A DNA stretch of 64,000 bases, taken from the NCBI GenBank assembly GCA_903867885.1, contig CAIPTD010000145.1:28738-92737 (forward strand). Direction: 5' to 3'. The translations under genes and the position numbers were made by a program. The notes beneath the pieces were generated by a model that worked only from the letters and a program-made list of their open reading frames with translations, was not told the DNA's origin and searched no databases. The stretch is from an uncultured Ferrovum sp. (GTDB taxonomy: Bacteria > Pseudomonadota > Gammaproteobacteria > Burkholderiales > Ferrovaceae). Below are positions 41,854 to 52,089 of this stretch, piece after piece. The first letter of the stretch is position 1; every line of letters begins with the position of its first letter.

Positions 41854-42300
41854 TTATTCCGTTGAGACTTGCTGTTCGCCATGCAGCGCAGCATGCAGGG
41901 TGTGCCAAGCCAAAGTGGCGCATTTCACCCGCGCAGGAAATTCCTGCACGCCAGCCAACACTTGTAATTTGCCCAGTAAGGCAGGATCGATATCCGAGGT
42001 TCCCATCACGAGGGCATGAAATTGCTCAAACAAGGCTCCCGCCTCGACTTCGGTTTTACCTTTCAGCGCTTCGGTCATCAATGAAGCACTGGCAGTAGAA
42101 ATAGCGCAGCCTTGACCTTCGAAACCGGTATGGCTGATCCGGCCGTTTTCATCAAAGCCAATATAAAGTGTCAGACGATCTCCGCACAGCGGGTTGAACC
42201 CCTCACTCATGCGGTCAACCTTGATGGGCTTCGTGTGATTTCGCGGGTTGCGATTATGGTCAAAAATGACCTCTTGATAGAGTTCTCTTAAGTCACTCAC
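41854..42300 (-). CDS. sufU: Fe-S scaffold/sulfur transfer protein SufU (IscU-like); start probably GTG 42300
   Basis: LRELYQEVIFDHNRNPRNH, NPLCGDRLTLYI, GQGCAISTASASLMTE, VKCATLAWHTL. Confidence 0.93.
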   Translation of the reverse strand: MSDLRELYQEVIFDHNRNPRNHTKPIKVDRMSEGFNPLCGDRLTLYIGFDENGRISHTGFEGQGCAISTASASLMTEALKGKTEVEAGALFEQFHALVMGTSDIDPALLGKLQVLAGVQEFPARVKCATLAWHTLHAALHGEQQVSTE

Positions 42301-42304
42301 CGCA

Positions 42305-43558
42305 TTAACCCCTAAACATTTTTTGAACACGCTCAAGCGCCAGGAACAGCGCATCGACTTCTTCGATTGTGTTGTAAATCGCAAAAGAAGCGCGCGCTGT
42401 GGCTGGAATCTTGTAGCGCTCCATCACGGGCATCGCGCAGTGGTGTCCGGTACGAATAGCCACACCTTCCATATCAAGAATGGTACCGATATCGTGTGGA
42501 TGAATTCCTTCCAAGACAAAGGACAAAATACTTACTTTACCCGGCGCTTCACCAATGATGCGCAACCCGGGAAACGCTTTGGCACGCTGAGTGGCGTAAT
42601 CAAGCAAGAGGGCTTCATGGGCGGCAATGGTATCTAGGCCGATATTGTTCACATAATCGATAGCGGCTTTGAGTGCCACTCCGCCGGCGATATTGGGCGT
42701 TCCCGCTTCAAATTTATACGGGAGATGATTCCATTTGCTGCCGGAAAAACGTACCAGTGAAATCATGTCGCCACCACCCTGCCAAGGGGGCATGAGTTCT
42801 AGCAGGGATTGGCGGCCATACAGTGCACCAACACCTGTTGGGCCATACAATTTATGGGCGGAGAATACGTAGAAATCACAATCCAAAGCCTGCACATCTA
42901 CTGTGAGGTGTGAAACTGCTTGAGCGCCATCTACCAAGACTAAAGCGCCCATCGCATGGGCCTGTTCGATCATCTGCTTAACGGGGTTTACCGTGCCAAG
43001 CGCATTAGAAACATGCACGACTCCAACCAATTTGGTCTTGGGGCTCAGCATGGAGGCATAAGCTTCCATATCCAACACACCCAGATCATCAATGGGAATG
43101 GGTTTTAAAATCGCGCCCGTTTCCTCGCAAATCATTTGCCAAGGAACGATGTTGGAGTGGTGCTCCATGTGGGTAACCAAAATTTCATCACCCGGCTTAA
43201 GATTGGCACGACCCCAACTTTGTGAGACCAGATTGATCGCCTCGGTTGTGCCGCGTGTAAAAATAATGTCTTCAGTCCTGGGTGCATTCAGTAGAGCGCG
43301 AACCGACTCCCGCGAGGCCTCGTAAGCATCGGTGGCTTGTTGGCTGAGTTGATGCACACCTCGATGGATATTGGAATTGAGGTATTCGTAATAATGCTTC
43401 TCAGCCTCTATCACCACTTTGGGCTTTTGAGTCGTCGCGGCATTATCAAGATACACCAAGGGGCGATCGTGTACTTCACGAGTCAGTATGGGAAATTCAG
43501 CACGAATGGCTGCCATGTCTAACATGCTTGCTTCGCCTATAAAAGAGGGATGGTTCAT
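42305..43558 (-). CDS. sufS: Cysteine desulfurase SufS
   Basis: FPILTREVHDRPLVYLDNAATTQKP, FSAHKLYGPTGVGALYG, AIRTGHHCAMPVM. Confidence 0.97.
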   Translation of the reverse strand: MNHPSFIGEASMLDMAAIRAEFPILTREVHDRPLVYLDNAATTQKPKVVIEAEKHYYEYLNSNIHRGVHQLSQQATDAYEASRESVRALLNAPRTEDIIFTRGTTEAINLVSQSWGRANLKPGDEILVTHMEHHSNIVPWQMICEETGAILKPIPIDDLGVLDMEAYASMLSPKTKLVGVVHVSNALGTVNPVKQMIEQAHAMGALVLVDGAQAVSHLTVDVQALDCDFYVFSAHKLYGPTGVGALYGRQSLLELMPPWQGGGDMISLVRFSGSKWNHLPYKFEAGTPNIAGGVALKAAIDYVNNIGLDTIAAHEALLLDYATQRAKAFPGLRIIGEAPGKVSILSFVLEGIHPHDIGTILDMEGVAIRTGHHCAMPVMERYKIPATARASFAIYNTIEEVDALFLALERVQKMFRG

Positions 43559-44880
43559 AGTGATAAATCCTCTAAAACAGAACCGCCGGGAAGATGGGTA
43601 AACAGTGCTTTACGCAAACTTGAGTACAACGCTTCCTGGCTTTCCAAACTGGACAATACCCTTGCTGCAAAGGCAAAAGTGACGAGTGCTCGGGCGGCGG
43701 CTTCATCAATGCCACGCGAACGCAAATAGAACAATTCTGCAGGATCGAGTTGGCCTACGGTTGCACCATGGCTGCACTTCACATCATCCGCAAAGATTTC
43801 GAGTTGGGGCTTGGTATCGATCTCGGCGTTCTCTGAGAGCAGTAGGTTGGCATTCGATTGCTGGGCATCCGTGTGCTGCGCATCTTTTTCCACCACCACG
43901 CGTCCATTGAACACGCCTCGCCCTGCTTCATCCAAAATCCCGCGATAACTTTGGCGACTTGTACAATTGGGACTAACATGACGCACTGTGGTGTGATGAT
44001 CTAAATGCATGCGTTTGCGGGGCAAGTAAGCCCCGTCTAAATCTGCATGGGCCCCACTTGCGTTTAAATTGATCCGCAAATCTTCACGACCTATTGAGGC
44101 ACCTAAGGCCAGGACGACGGAGTGATATTGCGCACGTGCAGCCACATCCACTTCCGTATCCGCCAAATGAATGGTCCGTTCCCCCTCAACTTGCAACTTT
44201 ACGTGAGTGAGGTCTGCATCTTGATCCAAGGTCACTCGAGTTAAGATTTGGGCAAAAGCAGACTCGTTATGGAGCGCAATGTGCTGCTCTACCAGGGTAA
44301 CGCGTGCACCCTCAGCAAGGTGAATAGCGCTTGCAGGAAAAACACTATGTCCGGCGGAAGCCGAAACAAACATGACTAAAATGGGACTGTGGATTGAAAC
44401 GCCGGCAGGAATGGTGAGATCAAGACCATCCTCGCTTAGGGCCAGCCCCAGAGAAACCAACGCGCAGTGATTGGGAGAGGACAACGGAAGCCCCTCATCA
44501 GGTCGGTCTGCCACGCGCGAAGACAAGGCCCCTGCTCTCACTCCAACAGCCAAAGCGTGCTTGGACAGTGCGGGAGCAAAACGGCCATCGACAAAAACCA
44601 GACGATGTTCCGCCTGCGGTAATACTGCAACTTCTAGAATCTCTGCGAGTGATGGCTCTACATGATCCTGCTCTCGCTTCAAGGGAAGCGGCTTTTTTTC
44701 AAGCGCTGCAAGGCTGGTGTATTTCCAGTTTTCCTGGCGCGTGGTGGGCAGGCCTTGCGCTAAAAAGTATTCCAGGGCTTTTTTGCGCTGGTCGTCCAGC
44801 TGAATATTGCCCGCACCTGGGAGTAGGCTTTCTACTCGCTCAAACTCATCAGCATAAAACTGGCTGGCTACATCGCTCAC
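43555..44880 (-). CDS. sufD: Fe-S cluster assembly protein SufD
   Basis: RKRMHLDHHTTVRHVSPNCTSRQSYRGILD, DVKCSHGATVGQLD. Confidence 0.96.
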   Translation of the reverse strand: MSDVASQFYADEFERVESLLPGAGNIQLDDQRKKALEYFLAQGLPTTRQENWKYTSLAALEKKPLPLKREQDHVEPSLAEILEVAVLPQAEHRLVFVDGRFAPALSKHALAVGVRAGALSSRVADRPDEGLPLSSPNHCALVSLGLALSEDGLDLTIPAGVSIHSPILVMFVSASAGHSVFPASAIHLAEGARVTLVEQHIALHNESAFAQILTRVTLDQDADLTHVKLQVEGERTIHLADTEVDVAARAQYHSVVLALGASIGREDLRINLNASGAHADLDGAYLPRKRMHLDHHTTVRHVSPNCTSRQSYRGILDEAGRGVFNGRVVVEKDAQHTDAQQSNANLLLSENAEIDTKPQLEIFADDVKCSHGATVGQLDPAELFYLRSRGIDEAAARALVTFAFAARVLSSLESQEALYSSLRKALFTHLPGGSVLEDLSL

Positions 44881-45653
44881 TGCGCCACTCCTTTGCTAGG
44901 TGCGTCTTTTTGATCTCCGGTCAGCCAGGCATAGCCTTGGCGCTCGAGCTCTAATGCCAATTCTGGCCCACCCGATTTAATAATACGGCCGGCCGAAAGT
45001 ACATGTACATAATCAGGCGTGATGTAATCGAGCAGGCGTTGATAGTGGGTAACCAAAATCATCGCGCGCTCGGGACTGCGCAAGCTATTTACCCCTTTTG
45101 AAACCACCTTAAGTGCATCAATATCCAGGCCAGAATCCGTCTCGTCTAACAATGCGAGGGTGGGCTCCAACATAATCATTTGTAGAATTTCATTGCGTTT
45201 TTTTTCGCCGCCCGAAAAGCCTTCATTGACGGCGCGATACAGCATCTTTTCGTCCATCTCCATAAAGCGCACTTTTTCTTTTACTAGACTCAGGAAATCC
45301 ATTGCATCGAGTTCTTGCATACCTCGATGGCGACGTCTTGCATTCACTGCGGCTTTGAGCAGATAAATATTGCTCACTCCAGGAATTTCAACGGGGTATT
45401 GAAAAGCCAAAAATACTCCGTCGCGCGCGCGATCTTCGGCGGGCATATCGAGCAAATCTTTTCCCTGATACATCACAGAGCCGCCCGTAATTTCATAACC
45501 GTCGCGGCCGGCAAGAATACTGGCCAGCGTACTTTTTCCTGAACCGTTGGGGCCCATTACTGCATGAATTTCTCCTGCATTCACCGTAAGGTTAATACCT
45601 TTTAGGATAGGTTTGCCGTCAACTTCGGCTGTGAGGTCTTTAATGTGCAGCAT
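44877..45653 (-). CDS. sufC: Fe-S cluster assembly ATPase SufC
   Basis: GPNGSGKSTLASILAGRDGYEITGG, FSGGEKKRNEILQM. Confidence 0.98.
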   Translation of the reverse strand: MLHIKDLTAEVDGKPILKGINLTVNAGEIHAVMGPNGSGKSTLASILAGRDGYEITGGSVMYQGKDLLDMPAEDRARDGVFLAFQYPVEIPGVSNIYLLKAAVNARRRHRGMQELDAMDFLSLVKEKVRFMEMDEKMLYRAVNEGFSGGEKKRNEILQMIMLEPTLALLDETDSGLDIDALKVVSKGVNSLRSPERAMILVTHYQRLLDYITPDYVHVLSAGRIIKSGGPELALELERQGYAWLTGDQKDAPSKGVAQ

Positions 45654-45722
45654 TGTATTTTCCGGAGTCTTTAATTAGATAAATTTTTGATTAGCTCGAT
45701 TCTTGCGTTTAAGGCTTCGTGC

Positions 45723-47171
45723 TTAGCCCACCGAACCCTCTAAGCTCACGCCAAGTAATTTTTGTGCTTCAACGGCAAACTCCATTGGCAGTTCCTTGAA
45801 AACTTCTTTGCAGAAGCCATTCACGATCATCGACACCGCATCCTCGGGGGATAGCCCGCGTTGGCGGCAGAAAAAGAGTTGGTCTTCACTAATACGGGAG
45901 GTAGAAGCTTCATGCTCTACCGTTGCACTGGGTTGTTTGACTTCAATATAAGGAAAGGTGTGCGCTTGGCATTTGTCCCCGAGCAATAAAGAATCGCATT
46001 GCGTATAGTTGCGCGCACCAACCGCTGACTTCGCCACTCTTACCAAACCACGATAGGACTGTTGTCCAAATCCTGCTGAGATTCCTTTAGAAACCACTGT
46101 GCTTTTAGTGTTCCGGCCAATGTGAATCATCTTAGTACCGGTATCTGCTTGTTGGCGGTGATTAGTCAGGGCCACCGAATAGAATTCTCCCACTGAGTGA
46201 TCGCCTTTGAGCACCACGCTGGGGTATTTCCAGGTGATAGCAGATCCGGTTTCTACTTGAGTCCATGAAATCTTGGCGTAATCACCGCGGCAATCGCCGC
46301 GTTTAGTCACAAAGTTATAAATTCCACCTTTGCCCTCTTTGTCGCCGGGGTACCAATTTTGTACGGTGGAATATTTGATTTGTGCTTTTTCCATCGCAAC
46401 CAGTTCCACTACCGCGGCATGGAGTTGATTTTCGTCTCGCATAGGTGCCGTGCAGCCTTCCAGATAGCTTACGTAAGCCCCAGCGTCTGCAACAATTAAA
46501 GTGCGCTCAAACTGGCCGGTGTTTTTAGCATTGATACGGAAATAAGTTGAGAGCTCCATTGGGCAGCGCACCCCAGGCGGGATATAGCAGAAGGAACCAT
46601 CGGAGAACACAGCAGAGTTTAGTGCGGCATAAAAGTTATCGCCGACCGGAACAACAGATCCTAAGTATTGTTTTATCAATTCTGGGTGGGTGTGCACTGC
46701 CTCGGAGAAACTGCAGAACACAATGCCCACCTCTGAAAGCTTGTCTTTAAAGGTGGTAGCCACTGATACGCTATCAAATACGGCATCAACGGCAACCCCT
46801 GCCAATATCGCCCGCTCATGCAATGGAATGCCCAGCTTCTCATAGGTTTTGAGAAGCTCAGGATCGACTTCATCCAAGCTTTTGGGGCCATCCTTCTGCG
46901 ACTTAGGGGCGGCATAGTAAATCATGTCCTGATAATCAATGGCAGGGTAATGCACATTTGCCCATTCAGGTGGGGTCATGGTGAGCCAATGTCGATAAGC
47001 CGCCAAACGCCATTCCAATAACCATTGAGGCTCGTTCTTCTTTGCGGAAATTAAGCGCACCACATCTTCGGATAGCCCACGCGGAATAACGTCCATTTCA
47101 AGCAGGGTTTCAAACCCATGCTCATAGTCTTTGCTGATGATTTCGTCGATGGTGCTTTGGGATTGGGACAT
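45723..47171 (-). CDS. sufB: Fe-S cluster assembly protein SufB
   Basis: [64 protein letters not shown]. Confidence 0.97.
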   Translation of the reverse strand: MSQSQSTIDEIISKDYEHGFETLLEMDVIPRGLSEDVVRLISAKKNEPQWLLEWRLAAYRHWLTMTPPEWANVHYPAIDYQDMIYYAAPKSQKDGPKSLDEVDPELLKTYEKLGIPLHERAILAGVAVDAVFDSVSVATTFKDKLSEVGIVFCSFSEAVHTHPELIKQYLGSVVPVGDNFYAALNSAVFSDGSFCYIPPGVRCPMELSTYFRINAKNTGQFERTLIVADAGAYVSYLEGCTAPMRDENQLHAAVVELVAMEKAQIKYSTVQNWYPGDKEGKGGIYNFVTKRGDCRGDYAKISWTQVETGSAITWKYPSVVLKGDHSVGEFYSVALTNHRQQADTGTKMIHIGRNTKSTVVSKGISAGFGQQSYRGLVRVAKSAVGARNYTQCDSLLLGDKCQAHTFPYIEVKQPSATVEHEASTSRISEDQLFFCRQRGLSPEDAVSMIVNGFCKEVFKELPMEFAVEAQKLLGVSLEGSVG

Positions 47172-47195
47172 AGTCGTTTCTCCTGGTAGCAGCGC

Positions 47196-47660
47196 TTAAG
47201 CGCTGACTGCCGCATGCGTTAAGTCCGGAGCGGACTTAACAAAATAAATAGGTTGTGATGGAGGGGCCGCCATGTCAGCCAAACTGACTTTTGCCAAGGC
47301 CTCATGAACGGCTTGACTGATTCGCTGCCAATTCGTTTTGACTGAGCATTGCGACTCTCGTACGCATGCCCCAGGACTGCTCCCGCATTCAGTGAGCCCA
47401 ATCGGGCCTTCCATGGCTTGCAAAATATCGGCCATTGAGATGTGTTGGGCAGGGCGCGTGAGTTGATATCCGCCTTTGGTGCCGCGTTGTGATTGCAATA
47501 ACCCCGCCTTAGAAAGTGTTTTAAGAACCTTAAGTGCAGTTTGTGCGCTAATCCCCACCACATTGGCCAGCTCACTGGCCGCATGGACTTCCCCTGGGTT
47601 TTGAGCCAGAAAATTCATGATGACGGTTGCGTAATCAGTAAGTTTGCCCATCTTGAGCAT
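47196..47660 (-). CDS. Rrf2-family SUF regulator (IscR-like)
   Basis: MLKMGKLTDYATVIMNFLAQNP wHTH; TECGSSPGACVRESQCSVKTNW Cys cluster; first gene of the SUF operon. Confidence 0.92.
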   Translation of the reverse strand: MLKMGKLTDYATVIMNFLAQNPGEVHAASELANVVGISAQTALKVLKTLSKAGLLQSQRGTKGGYQLTRPAQHISMADILQAMEGPIGLTECGSSPGACVRESQCSVKTNWQRISQAVHEALAKVSLADMAAPPSQPIYFVKSAPDLTHAAVSA

Positions 47661-47691
47661 AGTTGCCGCCGTTTCAATAAGATTTGTTTAT

Positions 47692-47716
47692 ATAGTGGAC
47701 TATTATAGTCCCATAT
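47692..47716. promoter_or_regulatory. Putative IscR type-1-like operator upstream of the SUF operon
   Basis: ATAGTGGACTATTATAGTCCCATAT compared with ATASTTGACTRWWWYAGTCRRSTAT: 21/25 by hand; core GGACTATtATAGTCC is a perfect palindrome. Confidence 0.75.
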
Positions 47717-47822
47717 ATCATTCTCTTACCATAGGGGTCTGCTACACTGCGCTCCTTGAACTTGAATGGGGCATTTAGACCCCCACCTAAGGATTTCCCC
47801 GCTCTTACATGGAGTACTAACC

Positions 47823-49142
47823 ATGGTGCCTCACCTCACCACCGCACTGACCGGACCACTTCTCACCCTGGAAAAAAAAGTTCTGGGGGCTATGCCCGAG
47901 ATCGAGCACTGGTTCAGACAGAAATGGATGGAGCACGCTGCTCCTTTCTATGCCTCTGTAGATTTGCGTAATAGCGGCTTTAAGTTAGCCCCGGTAGATA
48001 CGAATTTGTTCCCTGCAGGTTTTAATAATTTGCGGGAGGAGTTTCATCCTCTCGCGGTGCAGGCCCTCATGTCTGCTGTTGAAAAGCTGTGCCCCGAAAC
48101 AGAACGCTTGTTGTTGATACCAGAAAATCACACCCGGAATCAGTTTTACCTACAAAATTTGGCTATATTGCGAAGCCTGATTGCGCGCACTGGAGTGCAG
48201 GTAAGAATTGGCTCCTTGCTTCCTGATCTGGAAGGGCCCATGCCGGTCAGCCTACCCAATGGAGACACCTTGATTCTTGAGCCTGTGCAAAGAACGGGTA
48301 ACCGGCTCCACCTGGGTGACTTTGATCCTTGTGCCATTTTATTAAACAATGATTTGTCTGGCGGGGTGCCTCCCATTCTCGAGGGGCTGCAACAACGCCT
48401 GATCCCCCCAACTTGGGCGGGATGGAATCGCCGCCGTAAATCTCGCCACTTTGCTGCTTATGATCGCGTTGCCCAAGACTTTGGGCGTTTATTGGATATG
48501 GACCCTTGGTTCTTTAATCCCCTATTTTCTAGTTGTGGCCGAGTAGACTTTGCTTCCCGAACGGGCGAGGATTGCCTCGCCACAAATGTTGAAGAAATGC
48601 TGGCACAGATCCGTGAAAAATATCGTGAGCATGGAATTAGCCAAGAGCCATTCTTAATCGTAAAAGCAGATGCGGGTACGTATGGCATGGGCATCATGAC
48701 AGTGAAAAGCCCCGATGATGTGCGTAACCTCAATCGCAAGCAACGCAACAAAATGGCAGTAGTGAAAGAGGGCCTGGAAGTTCATGAAGTGCTTATTCAA
48801 GAAGGCGTGTATACCTTTGAACAAATTGATGATGGCGTAGCCGAGCCGGTTGTTTATATGGTTGATCACTTTGTTATTGGCGGGTTTTATCGGGTTCATA
48901 CCGGTCGCGGTCAGGATGAAAATCTGAATGCGCCTGGAATGCATTTTGTACCGCTGGCTTTTGATGAAACCTGCCAAGCGCCTGATCACGCTCATACGCT
49001 CTCTGAACCTAATCGGTTTTATACCTATGGGGTAGTGGCGCGACTAGCTTTGCTGGCTGCAGCCTTAGAATTAGAAGATATGGAAGCTGAAATTGAGCGA
49101 GAACTCGATGCCTCAGGTCCCGCTCCTTTGCTGATTTCCTAA
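47823..49142 (+). CDS. gshA: Glutamate-cysteine ligase; start set at ATG 47823
   Basis: TNLFPAGFNNLREEF, PENHTRNQFYLQNL, VKADAGTYGMGIMTV; followed by gshB. Confidence 0.92.
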   Translation: MVPHLTTALTGPLLTLEKKVLGAMPEIEHWFRQKWMEHAAPFYASVDLRNSGFKLAPVDTNLFPAGFNNLREEFHPLAVQALMSAVEKLCPETERLLLIPENHTRNQFYLQNLAILRSLIARTGVQVRIGSLLPDLEGPMPVSLPNGDTLILEPVQRTGNRLHLGDFDPCAILLNNDLSGGVPPILEGLQQRLIPPTWAGWNRRRKSRHFAAYDRVAQDFGRLLDMDPWFFNPLFSSCGRVDFASRTGEDCLATNVEEMLAQIREKYREHGISQEPFLIVKADAGTYGMGIMTVKSPDDVRNLNRKQRNKMAVVKEGLEVHEVLIQEGVYTFEQIDDGVAEPVVYMVDHFVIGGFYRVHTGRGQDENLNAPGMHFVPLAFDETCQAPDHAHTLSEPNRFYTYGVVARLALLAAALELEDMEAEIERELDASGPAPLLIS

Positions 49143-49170
49143 AGCCCATTCGTTGTTTGATTAAGGATAA

Positions 49171-50166
49171 TTGAAGTTCATGCACCTTGCTCTGATCATT
49201 GATCCTTTAGAGTCGCTCAAGCCAGCCAAAGACTCCAGCATTGCTATTATGCGAGCGGCCGCCGAAAGAGGACACACCGTCAGTACCATCGCTGCCGGTT
49301 CGCTTTTGCTCAGGGAAGGCGTGGTATTGGGCCGTGCACAACAACTACATATTGCCCCCAGAGCTTCCTCGCAATGGTGTACGCCTTTAGATGAAAAGCA
49401 CCTTGCCTTAAGAGATTTTGATGCTGTATTGATGCGCCAAGACCCCCCCTTTGATCTTGAGTATTTATATAGCACGCACTTATTAGAGTTAGCACAAAGC
49501 AATGGAGCATTGGTTTTTAACAGCCCCAGTGCCCTGCGCGATCATAATGAAAAATTAGCGGCGACCCGCTTCTCACAATTCACTCCCGCTACCTTGGTTG
49601 GAAAAGATGCTCGGTATTTCCGAGAGTTCTTGTCCGAACATCAGGACATCATCGTCAAACCCTTGGACGGCATGGGGGGGAGCTCAATTTTTCGCATTCG
49701 GCAGGGTGATCCCAATACCAGTGTGATTATTGAAACCATCACCAAACAAGGCACTGAGACCGTCATGGCACAAGCCTATCTCCCCGCCATTGTAGACGGC
49801 GATAAGCGCGTCTTGGTGGTAGATGGCGAACCTGCTCCCTATTCCTTGGCGAGAATTCCTGCGGCTGGCGAAACACGCGGAAACCTGGCAGCGGGGGGGC
49901 GCGGCGAAGCACGCCCGTTGACCACTCGGGACAGAGAAATTGCTGAAGAAGTTGGGGCCTATGCGCGTACCCAAGGGTTGCTGCTCGTAGGCCTGGATAT
50001 CATAGGAGACCACCTTACGGAAGTGAATGTGACCTCTCCCACTTGCATGGTAGAAATTCGTGATCAAACTGGCTTTGATGTTGCTGATCAGCTGGTAGCC
50101 GCGTTAGATAGAATCATTGTGGATAAAAAGTCTGTCCCAAACGCTTTTAGCGGGGAAGCATCTTGA
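49171..50166 (+). CDS. gshB: Glutathione synthetase (TTG 49171 or ATG 49180 start)
   Basis: MHLALIIDPLESLKPAKDSSIAIMRAA, VLMRQDPPFDLEYLY, VKPLDGMGGSSIFR, EVNVTSPTCMVEI. Confidence 0.97.
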   Translation: MKFMHLALIIDPLESLKPAKDSSIAIMRAAAERGHTVSTIAAGSLLLREGVVLGRAQQLHIAPRASSQWCTPLDEKHLALRDFDAVLMRQDPPFDLEYLYSTHLLELAQSNGALVFNSPSALRDHNEKLAATRFSQFTPATLVGKDARYFREFLSEHQDIIVKPLDGMGGSSIFRIRQGDPNTSVIIETITKQGTETVMAQAYLPAIVDGDKRVLVVDGEPAPYSLARIPAAGETRGNLAAGGRGEARPLTTRDREIAEEVGAYARTQGLLLVGLDIIGDHLTEVNVTSPTCMVEIRDQTGFDVADQLVAALDRIIVDKKSVPNAFSGEAS

Positions 50167-50936
50167 ATCCTCGATCATTTTCTTTAAATCGTCGCACTTG
50201 GCTTTTTCAAACGGGGGCGCTCATTGGCACAGCGGGTCTGGGCGCCCTCTCTGGATGCAGCTCAGAACCTTTTGCCCATTTTGAAGCGAACGCCTTTTCT
50301 GCTCCGGCCCAACTAGCGATATGGGGTCTAGAAGAGACGAGCAGAGCAAAAGTAGCGAAGAAAATTTGGAAAAAACTAGATGAAATGGATCAGGAAGTGT
50401 TGCAAGCTCACCTGACTCCAGAGGTGGATTTTCAGATGCGTGGGGCTGCGCTGGATGAAGCAGCCTTAATCTTGAAAGGACGAGAACTAGACGGTGCCTT
50501 ATTGAGTATTGGTGAGCACGTCCTCGCTTTAGGAGAGCGAGGGTTTCGCCCTTGGCATGTAGGTGTTCCTAATCCCATCAATCTTAAACCCCTACTCAGT
50601 TTTGACCTGTTTGCCGATGAACGACTGATCACCCTGGGCCAATATGCCACTTACCGACAAAAAGAAGGGGACGAAATCACCAGCAAAAGTATGGTGAGTG
50701 AAATCGGCGAATGCGCCAGTTGCTCTGTCATTTTGCGCGGAGCAGGTGGTGCGCGGCTCGCAAAAATCGCCTTGCAGTTGTATACATCCAGTCAGAATGA
50801 CTGGCAGGCTGTGATGAAACATGAAGGGCTGGATACGGTTCTTTGGGTGAGCAAAGAAGGCCACTATGAAGCAAGCAAAAACTTCGCTAGTCGCTCCATC
50901 ATGACTGATGCACGTGAATCACTGACAATAATTTAA
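50163..50936 (+). CDS. Tat-type lipoprotein resembling a shortened, degenerate ApbE (FAD:protein FMN transferase) domain
   Basis: LNRRTWLF Tat motif and LSGC lipobox; GAALDEAALILKGRELDGALLSIGEHVLALGERGFRPWHVGVPNP resembles the ApbE GAIAKGYAVD...NALVNLGGDI...W.VGI.DP pattern; TTG start overlapping gshB stop. Confidence 0.6.
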   Translation: MNPRSFSLNRRTWLFQTGALIGTAGLGALSGCSSEPFAHFEANAFSAPAQLAIWGLEETSRAKVAKKIWKKLDEMDQEVLQAHLTPEVDFQMRGAALDEAALILKGRELDGALLSIGEHVLALGERGFRPWHVGVPNPINLKPLLSFDLFADERLITLGQYATYRQKEGDEITSKSMVSEIGECASCSVILRGAGGARLAKIALQLYTSSQNDWQAVMKHEGLDTVLWVSKEGHYEASKNFASRSIMTDARESLTII

Positions 50937-50967
50937 GCTCTATGCGAATCCCGGCTTAATTGAATAT

Positions 50968-52005
50968 CTACACGCGAGCCAGCGCGATATCGCAAATCTT
51001 TTGGCAAAGCTCAGGGAAGGACAGGCCGCTTACTGCTGCGGATTGAGGCAGCAAACTCATCGCCGTCATACCAGGCAGGGTATTCGCCTCTAAGCACCAC
51101 AATCCACCATCGGCATCTCGCCGAAAATCAATTCGGCAGTAATCTCTTAGCTTTAATGCCTGAGCTACGGTCGCACCTAGTAGCTGTATTTTAGCGGTCT
51201 CGGCATCATCGATCTTCGCAGGGAACACCTCAATGGCGCCACCCGGTTGATATTTGGCCTCGTAATCAAAAATCTCACTACGGGTTAAAACAATCTCACC
51301 GACCGCCAAGGGCTGACCATCCAGGATGCCCACTGTTAATTCGCGACCAGGAATAAATTGCTCTACCAACACTTCATCATCATGTTGAAAAGCGCGTTCT
51401 ATAGCGGCAGGAAATTCACTCGAAGTGCGCACTACAGATAGCCCCACCGTTGACCCTTGTTTGCTGGCTTTTACAACTACAGGCCAGCCCAAAGTGAGCT
51501 CAACGGTACTGGCATCCACCGGGGCCATCAGCCAATCAGGGGTCGGCACACCCGCGTGACGCATTAAACGCTTAGCGATGTCTTTGTCCATCGCACAGGC
51601 GCTTCCAATTACTCCACTCGCGGTGTAAGGCAGCCCTCGTAAATCCAGTATTGCCTGTAAGCGCCCATCTTCTCCCGCACCTCCATGCAGAGCTACGAAT
51701 ACGAGATCTAATCCATTAAAAGCCGGATCGGCAAAAAATGCTGCCGGGTCTTCTGCCAGCTTTCCTAAACCGCCTAAGCTTTGAGGGGCCGTCGCTGAAA
51801 CGCCTGCCGAGAAGAGATCCTCCTCTTGCTCATTATTCAATGGGCCGGTTGCCGTATCAACAGCACTCACGACATGACCGAGTGACCGCAAAGCCTTGAC
51901 TACTTGAGCGGCACTGGCTATTGAAACATCGCGTTCGGAACTCGCCCCGCCAAAGAGGACGGCAATCTTGAGTTTGTTTACACTATTCATGTTGTCCCCA
52001 AGCAT
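50968..52005 (-). CDS. ddl: D-alanine-D-alanine ligase
   Basis: [71 protein letters not shown]. Confidence 0.97.
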   Translation of the reverse strand: MLGDNMNSVNKLKIAVLFGGASSERDVSIASAAQVVKALRSLGHVVSAVDTATGPLNNEQEEDLFSAGVSATAPQSLGGLGKLAEDPAAFFADPAFNGLDLVFVALHGGAGEDGRLQAILDLRGLPYTASGVIGSACAMDKDIAKRLMRHAGVPTPDWLMAPVDASTVELTLGWPVVVKASKQGSTVGLSVVRTSSEFPAAIERAFQHDDEVLVEQFIPGRELTVGILDGQPLAVGEIVLTRSEIFDYEAKYQPGGAIEVFPAKIDDAETAKIQLLGATVAQALKLRDYCRIDFRRDADGGLWCLEANTLPGMTAMSLLPQSAAVSGLSFPELCQKICDIALARV

Positions 52006-52089
52006 TGCAGCGCAAGCGCTAAGCGCAGATTACGCTTCGTGCTACACTCATTAAAGACTAATTGTCCACTCGTAAAACACTTACTCATC

